The notes: generated by a model from the sequence alone, not told the origin. A stretch of DNA of 64,000 nt from Bradyrhizobium sp. U87765 SZCCT0048 (GCF_018131225.1 NZ_JAFCMM010000003.1:384001-448000); one strand, 5' to 3'. Numbered from the stretch's first letter, positions 26,801 to 34,959 are shown. Program-made: numbers and translations.

Positions 26801-28159
26801 GTGATGCAGACCGTCAACACGGTGGTCGTGCATCCCGCCAACTATGCCATCGCGGTCAGCTTCGGCAACCACCACATGGAAATCGTGCCGATCCTGCAAC
26901 AGGCGGTCCCGGATGCCGAAGCGGTCGCCGGCATCATCGCCGGCGGCAAGGGCGTCCGGCAAGGCTTGATGCTTGGACCGAAGGCCGTCGCCGTGACACA
27001 GGACGGGCGCATCCTAGTGCTCGAAATCATCAACCGGCGCGTCCAGTCGTTCGACATCAACGGCAATCCGGTTCCAAGCTTCGAGATCGCCCGCGTGACG
27101 ACGCTCGACGCCGGCGACTACGCGGCTGACCTCAATGCGGGATTTGTCAGCGTCCCCCTGCGCAACGCGTTCGCGGCCGCCGGCTACAATCTGTCGCAGC
27201 ACTGGCAAGTCAGCGCGGGCAACGACCTCGTCGACATCAAGCTCGCCGGTAACGGCCAGCTGCAGCTTTCGCTCAATGGCGGCCCGCTGTCGTCGAGCTG
27301 GACGATCACCGACACCGACGGCACGGTCTATGCCGCAGCCCTCGTTCCCGGCGCGATCGAGGTGACCCAGCCGAACAACGCGACGTTCCAGATGCCCTTC
27401 GAGGCCAGCGTAGATCTCGACCTCGGCTATCTCGGCGCACGCGGGCTGGCTGCGTTCAAGGCAGCAAGCGTTCCAGTCTCCCAGCAGGCAAGCGTGACCG
27501 GCAACGGCCTCTACGTCGCTCCGGCGGACTGCGAAAGCGACCTGACGCAGAACATCGTTCCGCAGGCGGTCACGGACGCGCTTGCGAGCGTGCAGGTGAC
27601 GCTCCCGGCGGGTCAGAGCGTCATCTCGATTGTCACCAATGACGTTCAGGCCGAAAGCACGGTGTGGGTGATCAACGATGCCGATGCCGACGTCACCTAC
27701 CAGATCGAGGTCGACGCGGTCGACAACACCAAGCTGCAGGCGATCGAGATCAGCCCCTTCATGTACCTTCATGTCGACGGCAAGCAATCGCCGGTGGCGA
27801 CAAGCTTCCTGCCCGACGATTTCGAGGCGCTGCGCGCCCAGGCGGAGAACGCGAACGAGAAGTATCTCGACATGGCGACGGAGATGAAAGGCTATATCTA
27901 CGTGCTCGGCTACTCCGGCTCGGGCGCGCAGCCGTCGAACTACTTCCTCGATATCTACGATCCGCTCGGACGCTGGCTGTCGCGCACGCCGGACACCAAG
28001 CTCAACCCGGCGGCGATCGGCGTCAACGCCGGCCGCATCGCCATCGACATGTGGCGCAACCTGTTCACACTCAATTTCGAGGCTATCGCCGGCCCGAACG
28101 GACGCGTGGAGCCGTCCGTCAGCATGTGGACGCCATCGACACCAACGGTGCCGAGCTGA
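23813..28159 (+). CDS. Giant 1448-residue protein with hydrophobic core, NHL-like stretch and three shared modules
   Basis: I do not recognise this protein as a whole. Residues 1-260 are a soluble, mixed domain without signal peptide. Residues 475-640 are strongly hydrophobic with several possible membrane helices (LATVLFQFVSPVIFLITGAW; VVALVIILAVFLVEPILYLI; IDAIPFVGWAAEIAGVAATG). Residues 650-880 look beta-rich. Three modules of the type L-(N/D)-x-G, F-x3-G-Y-x-L, W-T-I lie near residues 885-955, 1105-1172 and 1240-1312, and match two in the preceding gene. Around 1040-1090 an NHL-like strand set appears (GKGVRQGLMLGPKAVAVTQDGRILVLE). It starts 45 bases after the second pentapeptide gene. 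A membrane or delivered-effector role is conceivable but unproven. Confidence 0.75.
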   Translation: MAHEPNPTIETLHFDLGFLRHSYDKPYVQTPLGRFAVHPHTDATRAQARIDNRAIASMPQAALAKLTHYAVGVKLPVKAPFLLRVHNDDGANGTLPTLFGVKIVVPTRALREYRQNDLARLLPRRPAHVELFGMVPPADSAAADDHLDFLADADLVIDLPTTTAVAIAFSYPTLASTSNQHAAIISDLFIGRSKDLTPFTTYIRNLGEASQDGTGFAVITQLKGEDGAAITLNPALTGGTPSDTIICQYNLSPDIIGTPPTKTAPATPPATQTATTLIDSALIAMTNDPGLRNSHWSVNQGQQQNRYHAGVTGSGVVNKQMAALRRTASRRAMRAAAADPVDASGYEFTINNKTPGHGLDIDDSSITFDTTSQVFSIQVKNTFMRTLATHIKFYDVDGNVISNPPSLYPNIQKIFTEAKEMLHLDTDEEFVRFIYSVYAIMDIPMPFGATTIDVKWPESAASADLLFGGLGIGKWDTTADMLGLLATVLFQFVSPVIFLITGAWVTHSDWYEKLMSDPAVVALVIILAVFLVEPILYLIGFGRYGLNYAINLIASKLVAMILGNAAKYITKAAVKTLVTDGSEVLIDFFVFKITVSELIDAIPFVGWAAEIAGVAATGGALLEAGIDILQSPATYTVNVTRRLEVVATVSPDPLHGTLENPAIWPTEATHFKAVLQYKNGTAYTLTGALPVEQSERSAPITVTFDDVPTGGDLQITFGVYSDTNWLAGNWSSAWTPAVLPPGAQTLDITGSIIENLVPLTMDTQYLFDSKIVYTAASGHQWSATAQPSAVITDLNPDGLNDVVAITSNNNAYMLGYTWQASNQNVPVQGTSTPTNALLYTFQNINTLSNPEAALKFSNAGFSATTFLAYEQFGPEPLFSAPSSVLSDLDDGVIDATLQQSFASAGYPLPTDISTVALTTVQSTVEWTMTLPNQNAPTYQLNRQSDGSVWVYLYPTDTVGQNNFYLDSSSNVHQLRAVTLDDTTPFDMNQTQTHGAFVMQTVNTVVVHPANYAIAVSFGNHHMEIVPILQQAVPDAEAVAGIIAGGKGVRQGLMLGPKAVAVTQDGRILVLEIINRRVQSFDINGNPVPSFEIARVTTLDAGDYAADLNAGFVSVPLRNAFAAAGYNLSQHWQVSAGNDLVDIKLAGNGQLQLSLNGGPLSSSWTITDTDGTVYAAALVPGAIEVTQPNNATFQMPFEASVDLDLGYLGARGLAAFKAASVPVSQQASVTGNGLYVAPADCESDLTQNIVPQAVTDALASVQVTLPAGQSVISIVTNDVQAESTVWVINDADADVTYQIEVDAVDNTKLQAIEISPFMYLHVDGKQSPVATSFLPDDFEALRAQAENANEKYLDMATEMKGYIYVLGYSGSGAQPSNYFLDIYDPLGRWLSRTPDTKLNPAAIGVNAGRIAIDMWRNLFTLNFEAIAGPNGRVEPSVSMWTPSTPTVPS

Positions 28160-28216
28160 GCCACGTCCAGCGGTTCAGTGAGACCGGAGTTGCCGCAAGG
28201 TGACGGCTGCCTGCCA

Positions 28217-28241
28217 CGTCCGTGCCCGCCGGGCACGGACG
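28217..28241. terminator. Strong hairpin at the end of the pentapeptide island
   Basis: A perfect 11-base inverted repeat (28217-28227 with 28231-28241, arm CGTCCGTGCCC, 3-base loop) lies 57 bases past the giant gene. There is no T-run on either strand, so it may act as a weak bidirectional terminator between the island and zapA. Confidence 0.45.
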
Positions 28242-28320
28242 GAATGCAGCGGATCGCAAGTTGAAATGACTGGTCGCACCGTTCGACGCGCGACGCATTC
28301 CACAGGAATGCGCCGTGAGA

Positions 28321-28704
28321 TCAGCCGATCGCGACGCCGCCGCCGAGCGTGCGGTTGAGCGTCTGCGTCATCTTTTCCAGCCGCTCGGCAGCCGAGTTCA
28401 GCGCCAGCGCGATCGCCGACTGTGTCGCCTTGGCGCGCTCGCCGGCGGCGAAGCGGGCGTCCTGCAACCCGTTCATCTCGTCCTCGAGACGCATGATGCG
28501 CTGGTTGGCGTCGAGCAGTTCGTCCGCGAGCATCAGCGCCGACATCACGGTGAGCCTGGAATCGCCGATCTCGCCGAACTTGCCGCGCAGGCTGGTGATG
28601 CGGCTTTCCAGGCTTTCGGCGAGCTGCAGCAGCCGCCGCTCCTGGCCCTCCTCGCAGGCCATGCGATATTGCCGGCCGTTGATGGTGACGCTGACGTGGC
28701 TCAT
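28321..28704 (-). CDS. zapA: Cell division protein ZapA
   Basis: This is a 127-residue ZapA. The N-terminal globular part is MSHVSVTINGRQYRMACEEGQERRLLQLAESL. It is followed by SALMLADELLDAN and a C-terminal coiled coil (residues about 70-120). ZapA bundles FtsZ filaments at the division site. Its ATG overlaps the stop of the DUF4164 gene (ATGA). In relatives it is followed by 6S RNA and 5-FCL on the same strand; here three opposite-strand genes intervene. Confidence 0.93.
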   Translation of the reverse strand: MSHVSVTINGRQYRMACEEGQERRLLQLAESLESRITSLRGKFGEIGDSRLTVMSALMLADELLDANQRIMRLEDEMNGLQDARFAAGERAKATQSAIALALNSAAERLEKMTQTLNRTLGGGVAIG

Positions 28705-29027
28705 GTCGCTTCTCCATTGCCGAGCACCGTGCGGATGGTCGCTATCGCGGTATCGAGCCGCTGCGACACCTCGCGGTTGGTGCGCTCCAGCTCGCGCGTG
28801 CGCACCAGCGAACCATCGAGCTCGTTGGCGAGGCGCGAACGGTCGGTGCCGAGCGCCTGGATCCGGGCGGCGAGCTCATCCTCGTCGCGATCGGCCTCCC
28901 GCCGCCGTTCCACCGCGGCCTCCAGGGCGTCGAGCGCCGCGGCGAGCCGGCGCGTCGCCGCCTCGACCTCGTTGGGCCCGTTGGCGGCATCGGAACCGGC
29001 AAAGCCGGAGGGTGGACGGTCGATCAT
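28701..29027 (-). CDS. DUF4164 coiled-coil protein
   Basis: This is a 108-residue, highly charged helical protein of the DUF4164 family. Almost all of residues 20-95 is predicted coiled coil (ATRRLAAALDALEAAVERRR; IQALGTDRSRLANELDGSL; TRELERTNREVSQRLDTAI). The ATG at 29027 is preceded by GGGGAA, and a longer in-frame start at 29060 has no such support. It overlaps zapA by four bases, so it is likely a division-associated partner of ZapA. Its molecular role is not established. It is divergent from tkt with about 310 bases between. Confidence 0.85.
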   Translation of the reverse strand: MIDRPPSGFAGSDAANGPNEVEAATRRLAAALDALEAAVERRREADRDEDELAARIQALGTDRSRLANELDGSLVRTRELERTNREVSQRLDTAIATIRTVLGNGEAT

Positions 29028-29341
29028 CAGTTCCCCGAAACAGACTGACCCGCAATCCAACCGGGGCGCAGATGCTGCAAAGGCCGCAAAAACCGCACCT
29101 CGGCAAAGATTTAGGCGTCAAAATTTACAAACTACCGCAACCGAGCGCAATGCGACCGGCGAACTATGCACCGCTATCGGCGGAACTCGGCGGGGGACTT
29201 CAGCGTCGAAAGGCTGTGAGTGCTTGGACTCGACGGATGCAGGTGCTATTCCCCCGGTTCCTGCAGAGGTTTCCCCCTCCGGGCGGCTGAAATCTCCGCC
29301 ATCTGCGACGTTTTCGCACAATTTCAGACAGGCTGGTGCCC
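29028..29341. other. Divergent intergenic region between DUF4164-zapA and tkt
   Basis: No gene is seen in these 314 bases. They must hold promoters for both directions. A short AT-rich patch lies at 29108-29140. No convincing operator palindrome or CbbR-type site could be fixed by eye. Confidence 0.5.
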
Positions 29342-31330
29342 ATGACTTCCGTCGATCATTCCCGTTTGGCCAATGCGATTCGCGCCCTCTCCATGGACGC
29401 CGTGGAAAAGGCCAAGTCCGGCCATCCGGGGCTGCCGATGGGCGCCGCCGATGTCGCGACGGTCCTGTTCACCGAGTTCCTGAAATTCGACGCCGCCGAC
29501 CCGGCCTGGCCGGACCGTGACCGGTTCATCCTGTCGGCCGGCCACGGCTCGATGCTGCTCTATGCGCTGCTCTACCTCACGGGCAGCCCGAAGATGACAC
29601 TCGACCAGATCAAGAACTTCCGCCAGCTCGGCTCGCTGACCCCGGGCCACCCGGAAAACTTCATGACTCCGGGCGTCGAGACCACCACCGGCCCGCTCGG
29701 CCAGGGCGTCGCCACCTCGGTCGGTTTCGCGATGGCGGAACGGCTGCTGGCCGCCGAGTTCGGCGACGGCCTCGTCGACCACCACACCTACGTGCTGTGC
29801 TCGGACGGCGACCTGATGGAAGGCATCAGCCAGGAGGCCATCGCGCTTGCCGGTCACCTCAAGCTGTCCAAGCTGATCTTCCTCTATGACGACAACGGCA
29901 TCTCGATCGACGGCCCGCTCAGCCTCGCCGACAGCGTCGACCAAGTCGCGCGCTTCAAGGCCTGCGGCTGGAACGCGGAACGGATCGACGGCCATGACCA
30001 CAAGGCAATTGCCGCCGCGATCCAGCGGGCCAAGGCCTCGGATCGCCCGACGCTCGTCGCCTGCAAGACCACGATCGGCTTCGGCGCCCCCAAGAAGGCC
30101 GGCACCTCGAAGGCCCATGGCGAGCCGCTCGGCGCCGAAGAACTGGCCGGCGCCAAGAAGGCGCTGGGCTGGGACTACGGCCCGTTCGAGATCCCCGACG
30201 ACGTGCTCAACGCCTGGCGCGCCGTGGGCAAGCGTGGCGAGGCCGCCCGCGCCGACTGGCACAAGCGCTTCGACGCCATCGCGGCCGGCCCGCGCGGCGA
30301 ATTCCAGCGCCGTGTCATCGACCGCAAGCGTCCGGCCTCGCTCGACGCCGTCGTGGCGAAGCTGAAGGAAAAGCTCGTCGCCGATGCGCCGACCGTCGCG
30401 ACCCGCAAGGCCAGCGAGATGGCGCTGGAGGTTCTGGTTGCCGAGCTGCCCGAGCTGCTGCTCGGCTCTGCCGACCTGACGCCGTCCAACAACACCCGCA
30501 CCAAGGACCTCAAGGAGATCGGCCCCGGCCACTTCAACGGCCGCTACATCCACTACGGCATCCGTGAACTCGGCATGGCCGCGGCGATGAACGGCATCTC
30601 CCTGCATGGCGGCTACGTGCCGGCCGGGGGCACCTTCCTGTGCTTCACCGACTACGCACGCCCGGCGATGCGCGTCGCCGCGCTGTCGCACACGCAGGCC
30701 GTCTACGTCATGACCCATGACTCGATCGGCCTCGGCGAGGACGGCCCGACCCACCAGCCGGTGGAGCATCTCGCCGCACTGCGGGCGATCCCGAACATGC
30801 GCGTCCTGCGTCCGGCCGACGCGGTCGAAACTGCTGAGTGCTGGCAGATCGCGCTGGAGCGCACCAACGGCCCGACCGTGCTGGCGCTGTCGCGCCAGAA
30901 CCTGCCGCCGCTGCGCCACAAGGCGGATGCGACCAACCTCAGCGCCGCGGGCGGCTATGAACTGGTCGCCGCAGACGGCGAAGCCGAGGTTTCGCTGTTC
31001 GCGTCGGGCTCGGAAGTATCGATCGCGGTCGATGCCCAGAAGCTGCTGGCCGGCCGCGGCATCAAGGCCCGCGTGGTCTCGGTGCCGAGCCTGGAACTGC
31101 TGCTGGCGGCTGAAGAAAGCGCCAAGACCCGCGTCATCGGCAAGGCGCCGGTCAAGGTCGGGATCGAGGCCGCCGTGCGCTTCGGCTGGGACGGCGTGAT
31201 CGGCGCCGACGGTATCTTTATCGGCATGCATGGCTTCGGCGAGAGCGCCCCGGCCAAGGACCTCTACAAGCACTTCGGCATCACCGCCGAGGCGACCGTC
31301 GAGGCCGTGGCCAAGCGCCTCGGACGCTGA
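29342..31330 (+). CDS. tkt: Transketolase
   Basis: This 662-residue TPP enzyme moves two-carbon units in the Calvin cycle and pentose phosphate pathway. Visible motifs are the N-domain HSRLANAIRALSMDAVEKAKSGHPGLPMG, the TPP-binding GDGDLMEGISQEA running to LIFLYDDN, the pyrimidine-domain HYGIRELGMAAAMNG, and THDSIGLGEDGPTHQPVEHL with its histidines. The ATG at 29342 gives the usual N-terminus (an in-frame GTG lies 6 bases earlier). It heads a plus-strand series with gap, pgk and fba. A GC-rich hairpin follows at 31339-31365. Confidence 0.97.
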   Translation: MTSVDHSRLANAIRALSMDAVEKAKSGHPGLPMGAADVATVLFTEFLKFDAADPAWPDRDRFILSAGHGSMLLYALLYLTGSPKMTLDQIKNFRQLGSLTPGHPENFMTPGVETTTGPLGQGVATSVGFAMAERLLAAEFGDGLVDHHTYVLCSDGDLMEGISQEAIALAGHLKLSKLIFLYDDNGISIDGPLSLADSVDQVARFKACGWNAERIDGHDHKAIAAAIQRAKASDRPTLVACKTTIGFGAPKKAGTSKAHGEPLGAEELAGAKKALGWDYGPFEIPDDVLNAWRAVGKRGEAARADWHKRFDAIAAGPRGEFQRRVIDRKRPASLDAVVAKLKEKLVADAPTVATRKASEMALEVLVAELPELLLGSADLTPSNNTRTKDLKEIGPGHFNGRYIHYGIRELGMAAAMNGISLHGGYVPAGGTFLCFTDYARPAMRVAALSHTQAVYVMTHDSIGLGEDGPTHQPVEHLAALRAIPNMRVLRPADAVETAECWQIALERTNGPTVLALSRQNLPPLRHKADATNLSAAGGYELVAADGEAEVSLFASGSEVSIAVDAQKLLAGRGIKARVVSVPSLELLLAAEESAKTRVIGKAPVKVGIEAAVRFGWDGVIGADGIFIGMHGFGESAPAKDLYKHFGITAEATVEAVAKRLGR

Positions 31331-31338
31331 CCCTTTTA

Positions 31339-31365
31339 CCCCGGCGGCCACACGGCCCGCCGGGG
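31339..31365 (+). terminator. GC-rich hairpin after tkt
   Basis: A perfect 9-base inverted repeat (arm CCCCGGCGG, 9-base loop) starts 9 bases past the tkt stop. No T-run follows, so it may be a partial terminator or mRNA-processing stem between tkt and gap. Confidence 0.45.
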
Positions 31366-31509
31366 CGTTCCCACCCCGTCCAGCGGCCCCTCCCAGGGCG
31401 GGTAACCCTTCCGGCCATTGGCAATCATTACACATTGCAACGGGGGGCCATTCGGGGCAAAAACCGCCCCACGTGACGCTTTTTTGAACAATCTTGAGGA
31501 GATCAGTGA

Positions 31510-32517
31510 ATGGCAATCCGGGTCGCGATCAATGGGTTTGGCCGTATCGGCCGCAACGTGCTGCGGGCGATTTATGAAGCCAACCGCACCGATATCGAGG
31601 TCGTTGCGCTGAACGATCTCGGCCCGGTCGAAACCAATGCCCACCTCCTCCGCTTCGACTCGGTGCACGGTCGCTTCCCCGGCGAGGTCAAGGTCGAGGG
31701 CGACTCGATCGATCTCGGCCGCGGCAAGATCAAGGTCACCGCGGTGCGCGATCCCTCGACCCTGCCGTGGAAGGAGCTCGGCATCGACATCGCGCTGGAG
31801 TGCACCGGCATCTTCACCGCCAAGGACAAGGCCTCGGCCCACCTGACCGCCGGCGCCAAGCGCGTGCTGGTCTCCGCCCCGGCCGACGGCGCTGACGCCA
31901 CCATCGTCTACGGCGTCAACCACCAGACCCTGACCAGGGACCATCTCGTGGTCTCGAACGGCTCCTGCACCACCAACTGCCTCGCGCCGGTGGCCAAAGT
32001 GCTGCACGACACCGTCGGCATCGAGACCGGCTTCATGACCACGATCCATGCCTATACCGGCGACCAGCCGACGCTGGACACCATGCACAAGGATCTCTAC
32101 CGCGGCCGCGCCGCGGCGATGTCGATGATCCCGACCTCAACCGGCGCCGCCAAGGCGATCGGCCTCGTGCTGCCGGAACTCAATGGCAAGCTCGACGGCG
32201 TCTCGATCCGCGTGCCGACCCCGAACGTCTCGGTGATCGACCTCAAGGTCGTGACCAAGAAGGCCACCACCAAGGAAGAGATCAACGAAGCGATGAAGCG
32301 GGCCGCCGCCCAGGAGCTCAAGGGCATCCTCGGCGTCACCAGCCACCCCAATGTTTCGATCGACTTCAACCACGATCCGCACTCCTCGACCTTCGCCTTT
32401 GACCAGACCAAGGTGCAGGGCGGCACGTTCGTGCGCGTGCTGTCGTGGTACGACAACGAATGGGGCTTCTCGAACCGCATGGCCGACACCGCGGTCGCGA
32501 TGGGCAAGCTGCTCTGA
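31510..32517 (+). CDS. gap: Glyceraldehyde-3-phosphate dehydrogenase, type I
   Basis: This is a 335-residue GAPDH. The Rossmann motif INGFGRIGRNVLRA is at residues 7-20, the active-site SNGSCTTNCLAP places the catalytic Cys at about 153, and the C-terminal VSWYDNEWGFSNRM closes the NAD pocket. ALND after the second strand suits NAD rather than NADP. TTGAGGAGA precedes the ATG. It lies in the tkt-gap-pgk-fba order typical of Bradyrhizobium relatives and serves both glycolysis and gluconeogenesis. A rho-independent hairpin lies between it and pgk, so the level of readthrough may be tuned. Confidence 0.97.
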   Translation: MAIRVAINGFGRIGRNVLRAIYEANRTDIEVVALNDLGPVETNAHLLRFDSVHGRFPGEVKVEGDSIDLGRGKIKVTAVRDPSTLPWKELGIDIALECTGIFTAKDKASAHLTAGAKRVLVSAPADGADATIVYGVNHQTLTRDHLVVSNGSCTTNCLAPVAKVLHDTVGIETGFMTTIHAYTGDQPTLDTMHKDLYRGRAAAMSMIPTSTGAAKAIGLVLPELNGKLDGVSIRVPTPNVSVIDLKVVTKKATTKEEINEAMKRAAAQELKGILGVTSHPNVSIDFNHDPHSSTFAFDQTKVQGGTFVRVLSWYDNEWGFSNRMADTAVAMGKLL

Positions 32518-32526
32518 TCCTCAAGA

Positions 32527-32567
32527 TGTCCGGCGGTGGCGCGAGCCCCGCCGGACATTTTCATTTT
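32527..32567 (+). terminator. Rho-independent terminator or attenuator between gap and pgk
   Basis: A perfect 10-base stem (TGTCCGGCGG, 32527-32536, with 32548-32557) is followed by TTTTCATTTT. It sits in the short gap before pgk, so it probably ends part of the gap transcripts. Confidence 0.8.
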
Positions 32568-32596
32568 CCGACCGACCTGCAAGGTGAAGCTGCGTG

Positions 32597-33793
32597 ATGA
32601 GCAAGACGTTCCGAACCCTCGATGATGTCGACGTCAAGGACAAGCGCGTGCTGGTGCGCGTCGACCTCAACGTGCCGATGGACAACGGCCGGGTGACGGA
32701 CCTCACTCGCCTCGAGCGCATCGCGCCGACCATCACCGAGCTCTCTGATAAGGGCGCCAAGGTCATCCTGCTGGCGCATTTCGGCCGTCCCAAGGGCCGT
32801 GACGCCAAGGACTCGCTGAAGCCCGTGGCCGACGTGCTCGCCGGCGTCATCAAGCGCAACGTCGCCTTCTCCGACGACTGCATCGGCGCCGCCGCCGAGC
32901 GGGCGGTTGCAGCGCTCGGCGCCGGCGACATCCTGTGCCTGGAGAACACCCGCTTCCACACGGAAGAGGAAAAGAACGATCCCGCCTTCGTCGCCGCGCT
33001 CGCCAAACTCGGCGACATTTGGGTCAACGACGCCTTCTCGGCCGCCCACCGCGCCCATGCCTCGACCGAGGGTCTCGGCCGCGTGCTGCCGGCCTATGCG
33101 GGCCGCACCATGCAGGCGGAGCTCGATGCCCTCGGAAAGGCGCTGGAAGCTCCGGTCAAGCCGGTGATCGCCATCGTCGGCGGCGCCAAGGTCTCGACCA
33201 AGCTCGAGCTGCTCGAAAACCTCGTCGCCAAGGTCGACGCACTGGTGATCGGCGGCGGCATGGCCAACACGTTCCTGCACGCCCAGGGCGTCGGCATCGG
33301 CAAGTCGCTGGCCGAGAAGGATCTCGCGCCGACCGCGCTGCGCATCCTGGAGAAGGCGGAAGCCGCCAACTGCGCCATCATCCTGCCGGTCGACGCCACC
33401 GTTGCCTATCACTTCCAGGCCAATGCGCCGTCGCAGGCCTACGGCCTCGACGCCGTTCCCCACGACGCCATGATCCTCGACGTCGGGCCGCGCTCGATCG
33501 ACCGTGTCAACGCCGCGATCGACGACGCCGCGACGCTGGTCTGGAATGGCCCCCTCGGCGCCTTCGAGCTGACGCCATTCGACAAGGGAACCGTCTCCGC
33601 CGCGCGCCACGCAGCGGCCCGCACCAAGGCCGGCAAGCTGGTGTCGGTCGCCGGAGGCGGCGACACCGTGGCGGCGCTGAACCATGCCGGCGTCGGCGAC
33701 GATTTCACCTATGTCTCGACCGCAGGCGGTGCCTTCCTGGAGTGGATGGAAGGCAAGCCGCTGCCGGGCGTCGAGGTGCTGAGGACAAAATGA
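32597..33793 (+). CDS. pgk: Phosphoglycerate kinase
   Basis: This 398-residue PGK transfers phosphate between 1,3-bisphosphoglycerate and ADP. Motifs are RVLVRVDLNVPMDNGRVTD near the N-terminus, HFGRPKG, ENTRFHTEEEKND, the hinge VGGAKVSTKLELL, and the C-terminal nucleotide site VAGGGDTVAAL. The ATG at 32597 is preferred over the GTG just before it (32594), as it matches the family's MSKTFRTLDD start. It is downstream of gap after a hairpin. Confidence 0.97.
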   Translation: MSKTFRTLDDVDVKDKRVLVRVDLNVPMDNGRVTDLTRLERIAPTITELSDKGAKVILLAHFGRPKGRDAKDSLKPVADVLAGVIKRNVAFSDDCIGAAAERAVAALGAGDILCLENTRFHTEEEKNDPAFVAALAKLGDIWVNDAFSAAHRAHASTEGLGRVLPAYAGRTMQAELDALGKALEAPVKPVIAIVGGAKVSTKLELLENLVAKVDALVIGGGMANTFLHAQGVGIGKSLAEKDLAPTALRILEKAEAANCAIILPVDATVAYHFQANAPSQAYGLDAVPHDAMILDVGPRSIDRVNAAIDDAATLVWNGPLGAFELTPFDKGTVSAARHAAARTKAGKLVSVAGGGDTVAALNHAGVGDDFTYVSTAGGAFLEWMEGKPLPGVEVLRTK

Positions 33794-33933
33794 CGCGTAC
33801 CTTCCGCAATCCGGAGCCGGCGTGATACATCCGACGCCGAACTGGCGCTGAACTGCCCTTGGCCGCCCCGGACTGCTTTCCAACCGATTTGAAGCCGTTT
33901 TCGACCCATTCGAGCCTTAAGGAGATGAATCCG

Positions 33934-34959
33934 ATGAACCTCGCCGACCTCAACAAGATTGCCCGAGCCATGGTCGCACCGGGCAAGGGTATTCTTGCTG
34001 CCGACGAGTCGTCGGGCACCATCAAGAAGCGCTTCGACGCAATCGGCGTCGAGTCGACCGAGGACAACCGCCGCGACTACCGCGAGATGCTGTTCCGCTC
34101 GAAGGAGGCGATGACCAACTACGTCTCCGGCGTCATCCTGTACGACGAAACGATTTGGCAGAAGGCCAAGGACGGCACGCCGCTGGTCAAGCTGATCGAA
34201 GCCGCCGGCGCGATCCCCGGCATCAAGGTCGACGAAGGCACCCAGGCCCTGCCGGGCTGCCCGGGCGAGCTGATCACGGTCGGCCTCGACCGTCTCGCGG
34301 AGCGTCTGAAGAAGTATTACGAGCAGGGCGCGCGCTTCGCCAAGTGGCGCGCGGTGATCGATGTCGGTAACGGCATTCCGAGCCGCACCGCGATCCAGAC
34401 AAACGCCCATGCGCTGGCCCGCTACGCCGCGCTGTGCCAGGCGGCGCAGATCGTGCCGATCGTCGAGCCGGAAGTGCTGATGGACGGCGACCACGACATC
34501 GCGCGCTGCTACGAAGTCACCGAGGCGGTGCTCAATGAGACCTTCCAGCAGCTGTTCATTCAGCGCGTCGCGCTGGAGGGCATGGTGCTGAAGCCGAACA
34601 TGGCAATCGCCGGCAAGAAGAGCGCCAGGAAGTCTTCGGTCGCCGAGGTTGCCGAGCAAACCGTCAAGCTGCTCAAGGCCTGCGTGCCGAGCGCCGTGCC
34701 GGGCATCGCCTTCCTGTCGGGCGGCCAGAGCGACGAGGAGGCCACCGCCCATCTCGACGCCATGCACCGCATTGGCGGCCTGCCGTGGGGCCTGACCTTC
34801 TCTTACGGCCGCGCGCTGCAGGCGGCGCCGCAGAAGGCATGGGCTGGCAAGGCCGAGAACGTCGCTGCCGGCCAGCAGGCGTTCACCCATCGCGCCCGCA
34901 TGAACAGCCTCGCCAGCAAGGGCGAGTGGAAGGCCGAGCTGGAAAAGAAGGCGGCGTGA
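33934..34959 (+). CDS. Fructose-bisphosphate aldolase, class I
   Basis: This is a 341-residue class I (Schiff-base) aldolase. The N-terminal LVAPGKG-type motif is seen as MVAPGKGILAADES, and the imine-forming lysine lies in EGMVLKPNMAIAGKKS. FLSGGQSDEEATAHL and the C-terminal SYGRALQAAPQKAWAGK also match the eukaryote-like subgroup used by many Nitrobacteraceae. AAGGAG lies 9 bases before the ATG at 33934; an ATG at 33925 is too close to it. Its stop overlaps the GTG of the ThiE-like gene. Confidence 0.95.
   Translation: MNLADLNKIARAMVAPGKGILAADESSGTIKKRFDAIGVESTEDNRRDYREMLFRSKEAMTNYVSGVILYDETIWQKAKDGTPLVKLIEAAGAIPGIKVDEGTQALPGCPGELITVGLDRLAERLKKYYEQGARFAKWRAVIDVGNGIPSRTAIQTNAHALARYAALCQAAQIVPIVEPEVLMDGDHDIARCYEVTEAVLNETFQQLFIQRVALEGMVLKPNMAIAGKKSARKSSVAEVAEQTVKLLKACVPSAVPGIAFLSGGQSDEEATAHLDAMHRIGGLPWGLTFSYGRALQAAPQKAWAGKAENVAAGQQAFTHRARMNSLASKGEWKAELEKKAA

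Noticed and set aside
21656..26962. Long minus-strand open frames across the pentapeptide and giant genes
   Set aside because: They follow the reading phase of the plus-strand genes in GC-rich DNA, are Arg/Gly/Ala-biased without family motifs, and lack ribosome sites. They are shadows of the real genes.
29028..29341. CbbR-type site controlling tkt
   Set aside because: No convincing LysR-type T-N11-A palindrome was found, and no cbbR or RuBisCO gene is in the window.
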